A stretch of DNA of 64,000 nucleotides from Bugula neritina (lineage: Eukaryota > Bryozoa > Gymnolaemata > Cheilostomatida > Bugulidae), in assembly GCA_964035545.1 (NCBI GenBank), contig OZ037765.1:30058004-30122003 (forward strand), read 5' to 3'. The position numbers and the translations under genes were made by a program. The notes beneath the pieces were generated by a model, which was not told where the DNA came from, did not search any database, and saw only the letters and a list, made by a program, of their open reading frames with translations. Shown here piece after piece: positions 63,801-64,000 of this stretch. Numbering within the stretch: the first letter of the stretch is position 1; each line of letters starts with the position of its first letter.

Positions 63801-63821
63801 GCTCTGCAGGCATACCTTGCG
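45832..63821 (+). CDS. Phospholipase C-like protein (PRIP/PLCL family), 3' end outside window
   Basis: PRIP proteins are PLC-delta relatives that bind inositol phosphates, PP1, PP2A and GABA-A receptor-associated partners; mammalian forms are inactive. Twenty-three exons, 1,032 codons in frame: 45832-46249, 47482-47631, 48054-48269, 49699-49750, 50439-50568, 51043-51155, 51521-51587, 52200-52293, 54212-54329, 54948-55033, 55135-55252, 56557-56725, 57005-57106, 57667-57699, 59635-59734, 59977-60180, 60887-61071, 61306-61444, 61759-61905, 62217-62311, 62840-62944, 63228-63413 and 63753-63821. RRRSSIL then [10 protein letters not shown] at 123-132 is the PRIP PP1-docking motif. Then come a PH domain (to about 260), degenerate EF hands (about 270-410), X box (about 430-550), an acidic linker, Y box ([24 protein letters not shown]) and a C2 domain ([26 protein letters not shown]). 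Catalytic residues are largely kept (see findings). Intron 4 is AT-AC type; exon 14 is a 33-nt in-frame microexon, less certain. Confidence 0.92.
49751..50438 (+). other. U12-type AT-AC intron (PRIP-like gene intron 4)
   Basis: The intron begins ATATCCTTTG directly after CGGGACAG and has the branch consensus TCCTTAAC at 50,417-50,424. It ends in AC at 50,437-50,438, 15 nt later. Joining here restores the frame through RDR-WLTEIF and [12 protein letters not shown], which aligns with the start of the PRIP EF-hand region. No GT-AG pair gives the same product; a later AC at 50,446-50,447 is out of frame by neither size nor similarity and is less well spaced. Confidence 0.87.
50755..50945. repeat. 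Degenerate GTAGTNACT repeat in PRIP-like gene intron 5
   Basis: Roughly 15-20 imperfect copies of GTAGTTACT, GTAGTCACT and GATAGTAAC, mutually complementary in places. Same general style as the AGTA/TACT repeats of 43,980-44,580. Confidence 0.75.
51335..51475. repeat. Imperfect inverted repeat in PRIP-like gene intron 6
   Basis: CTATAAGCAGCTTTGAGTTG near 51,340 pairs with CAACTCGGAGCTGCTTATAG near 51,450, about 20 bp arms with two mismatches. Smaller complementary pieces (GTTGGGG / CCCCCAAC) lie between them. Possibly a degraded hairpin element. Confidence 0.6.
51588..51695. repeat. Tandem repeat of about 23-24 bp in PRIP-like gene intron 7
   Basis: Four to five copies of a unit containing GTATGTATAACTTTAGTGAAGT, beginning right at the donor of the exon at 51,521-51,587, with decay toward the end. 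Confidence 0.8.
57983..58090. repeat. 10-bp minisatellite TATATTCTAG / TACATTCTAG
   Basis: Ten to eleven tandem copies of a decamer alternating between TATATTCTAG and TACATTCTAG. It lies in the long intron between the 33-nt exon and the exon at 59,635. Confidence 0.93.
60398..60535. repeat. Tandem duplication of about 70 bp in PRIP-like gene intron 16
   Basis: Two copies in a row sharing ATTATAAAAGTAGA, TCATTTCT and ATACTCTGTTATTGTCTAG followed by CTTGTGCCACAGATAT. The second copy has a small insertion. Confidence 0.88.
61496..61740. repeat. 21-bp minisatellite, 11 units plus a partial, in PRIP-like gene intron 18
   Basis: Unit GATGTGTTGAGTCACTACAGA, eleven nearly perfect copies followed by a decayed twelfth. 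Copies differ mainly at TGAGTCA versus TGAGTAA. Because 21 is a multiple of three, long open frames run through it on both strands; they are not genes. Confidence 0.96.
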
Positions 63822-64000
63822 GTAATTTATTTCCTACTATATGCTAGTAACCTCTGTATAGACTGAAATAAAGTCGTTATACAATATATAACATATAATT
63901 TCTATGTTATATACTGTATTATAATTGCTCTAATAAAGAGTTACGTTACCTTAACCGGTGATAAGTGGAAAGGGTGGGCGGGCAGATGCAGTAGTATAAA

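Noticed and set aside
1-64000. tRNA, rRNA, CRISPR arrays and bacterial-type operons
   Set aside because: Nothing found by eye; the exon-intron gene structure throughout shows a eukaryotic nuclear genome.

Overview
The window is AT-rich animal nuclear DNA with compact multi-exon genes, mostly GT-AG introns of about 100-1000 bp, many simple repeats and one LINE remnant. The presence of C2CD3 (centriole/cilium), STK11/LKB1, a PRIP-type phospholipase C-like protein and ASNSD1 points to a metazoan. The divergence from vertebrate proteins, short introns and retrotransposon type suggest a non-bilaterian invertebrate, perhaps a sponge; that last step is a guess from general character and not a database result.

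Layout: (1) 1-3,906, minus strand: the 5' part of C2CD3, ten exons, running off the left edge. (2) 6,271-20,523, minus strand: two complete tandem genes for GTP-dependent phosphoenolpyruvate carboxykinase (637 and 638 codons) with nine coding exons each, identical intron phases, matching CCAAT/TATA promoter layouts and signs of gene conversion. (3) 20.5-28.8 kb: mostly non-coding, with one speculative three-exon small gene (24,523-26,594, minus). (4) 28,784-30,825, minus: a 5'-truncated, frameshifted LINE of CR1/L2/Daphne type. (5) 32,196-37,192, plus: complete ASNSD1 in ten exons. (6) 38,595-41,612, minus: complete STK11/LKB1 in seven exons. (7) 45,832-63,821, plus: a PRIP-like (PLCL) gene, 23 exons traced, running off the right edge.

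The genes are functionally unrelated apart from general metabolism and signalling: PEPCK controls gluconeogenic flux, LKB1 is the upstream kinase of AMPK, and PRIP is an inositol-phosphate/PP1 scaffold. I see no operon or gene cluster beyond the PEPCK pair.

The strongest unusual observations are: two AT-AC (U12-type, minor spliceosome) introns, one in STK11 at the place where human STK11 has its known AT-AC intron and one in the PRIP-like gene; a PRIP-like protein that keeps nearly all catalytic residues of active phospholipase C but has Lys for the Ca-binding Asn; mosaic homogenisation of the two PEPCK copies reaching into an intron; a perfect 31-bp-arm hairpin; and an intronic 21-bp minisatellite carrying six AP-1-like heptamers. 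Exon coordinates were derived by eye from reading-frame continuity, splice consensus and family similarity; no search or alignment was run.
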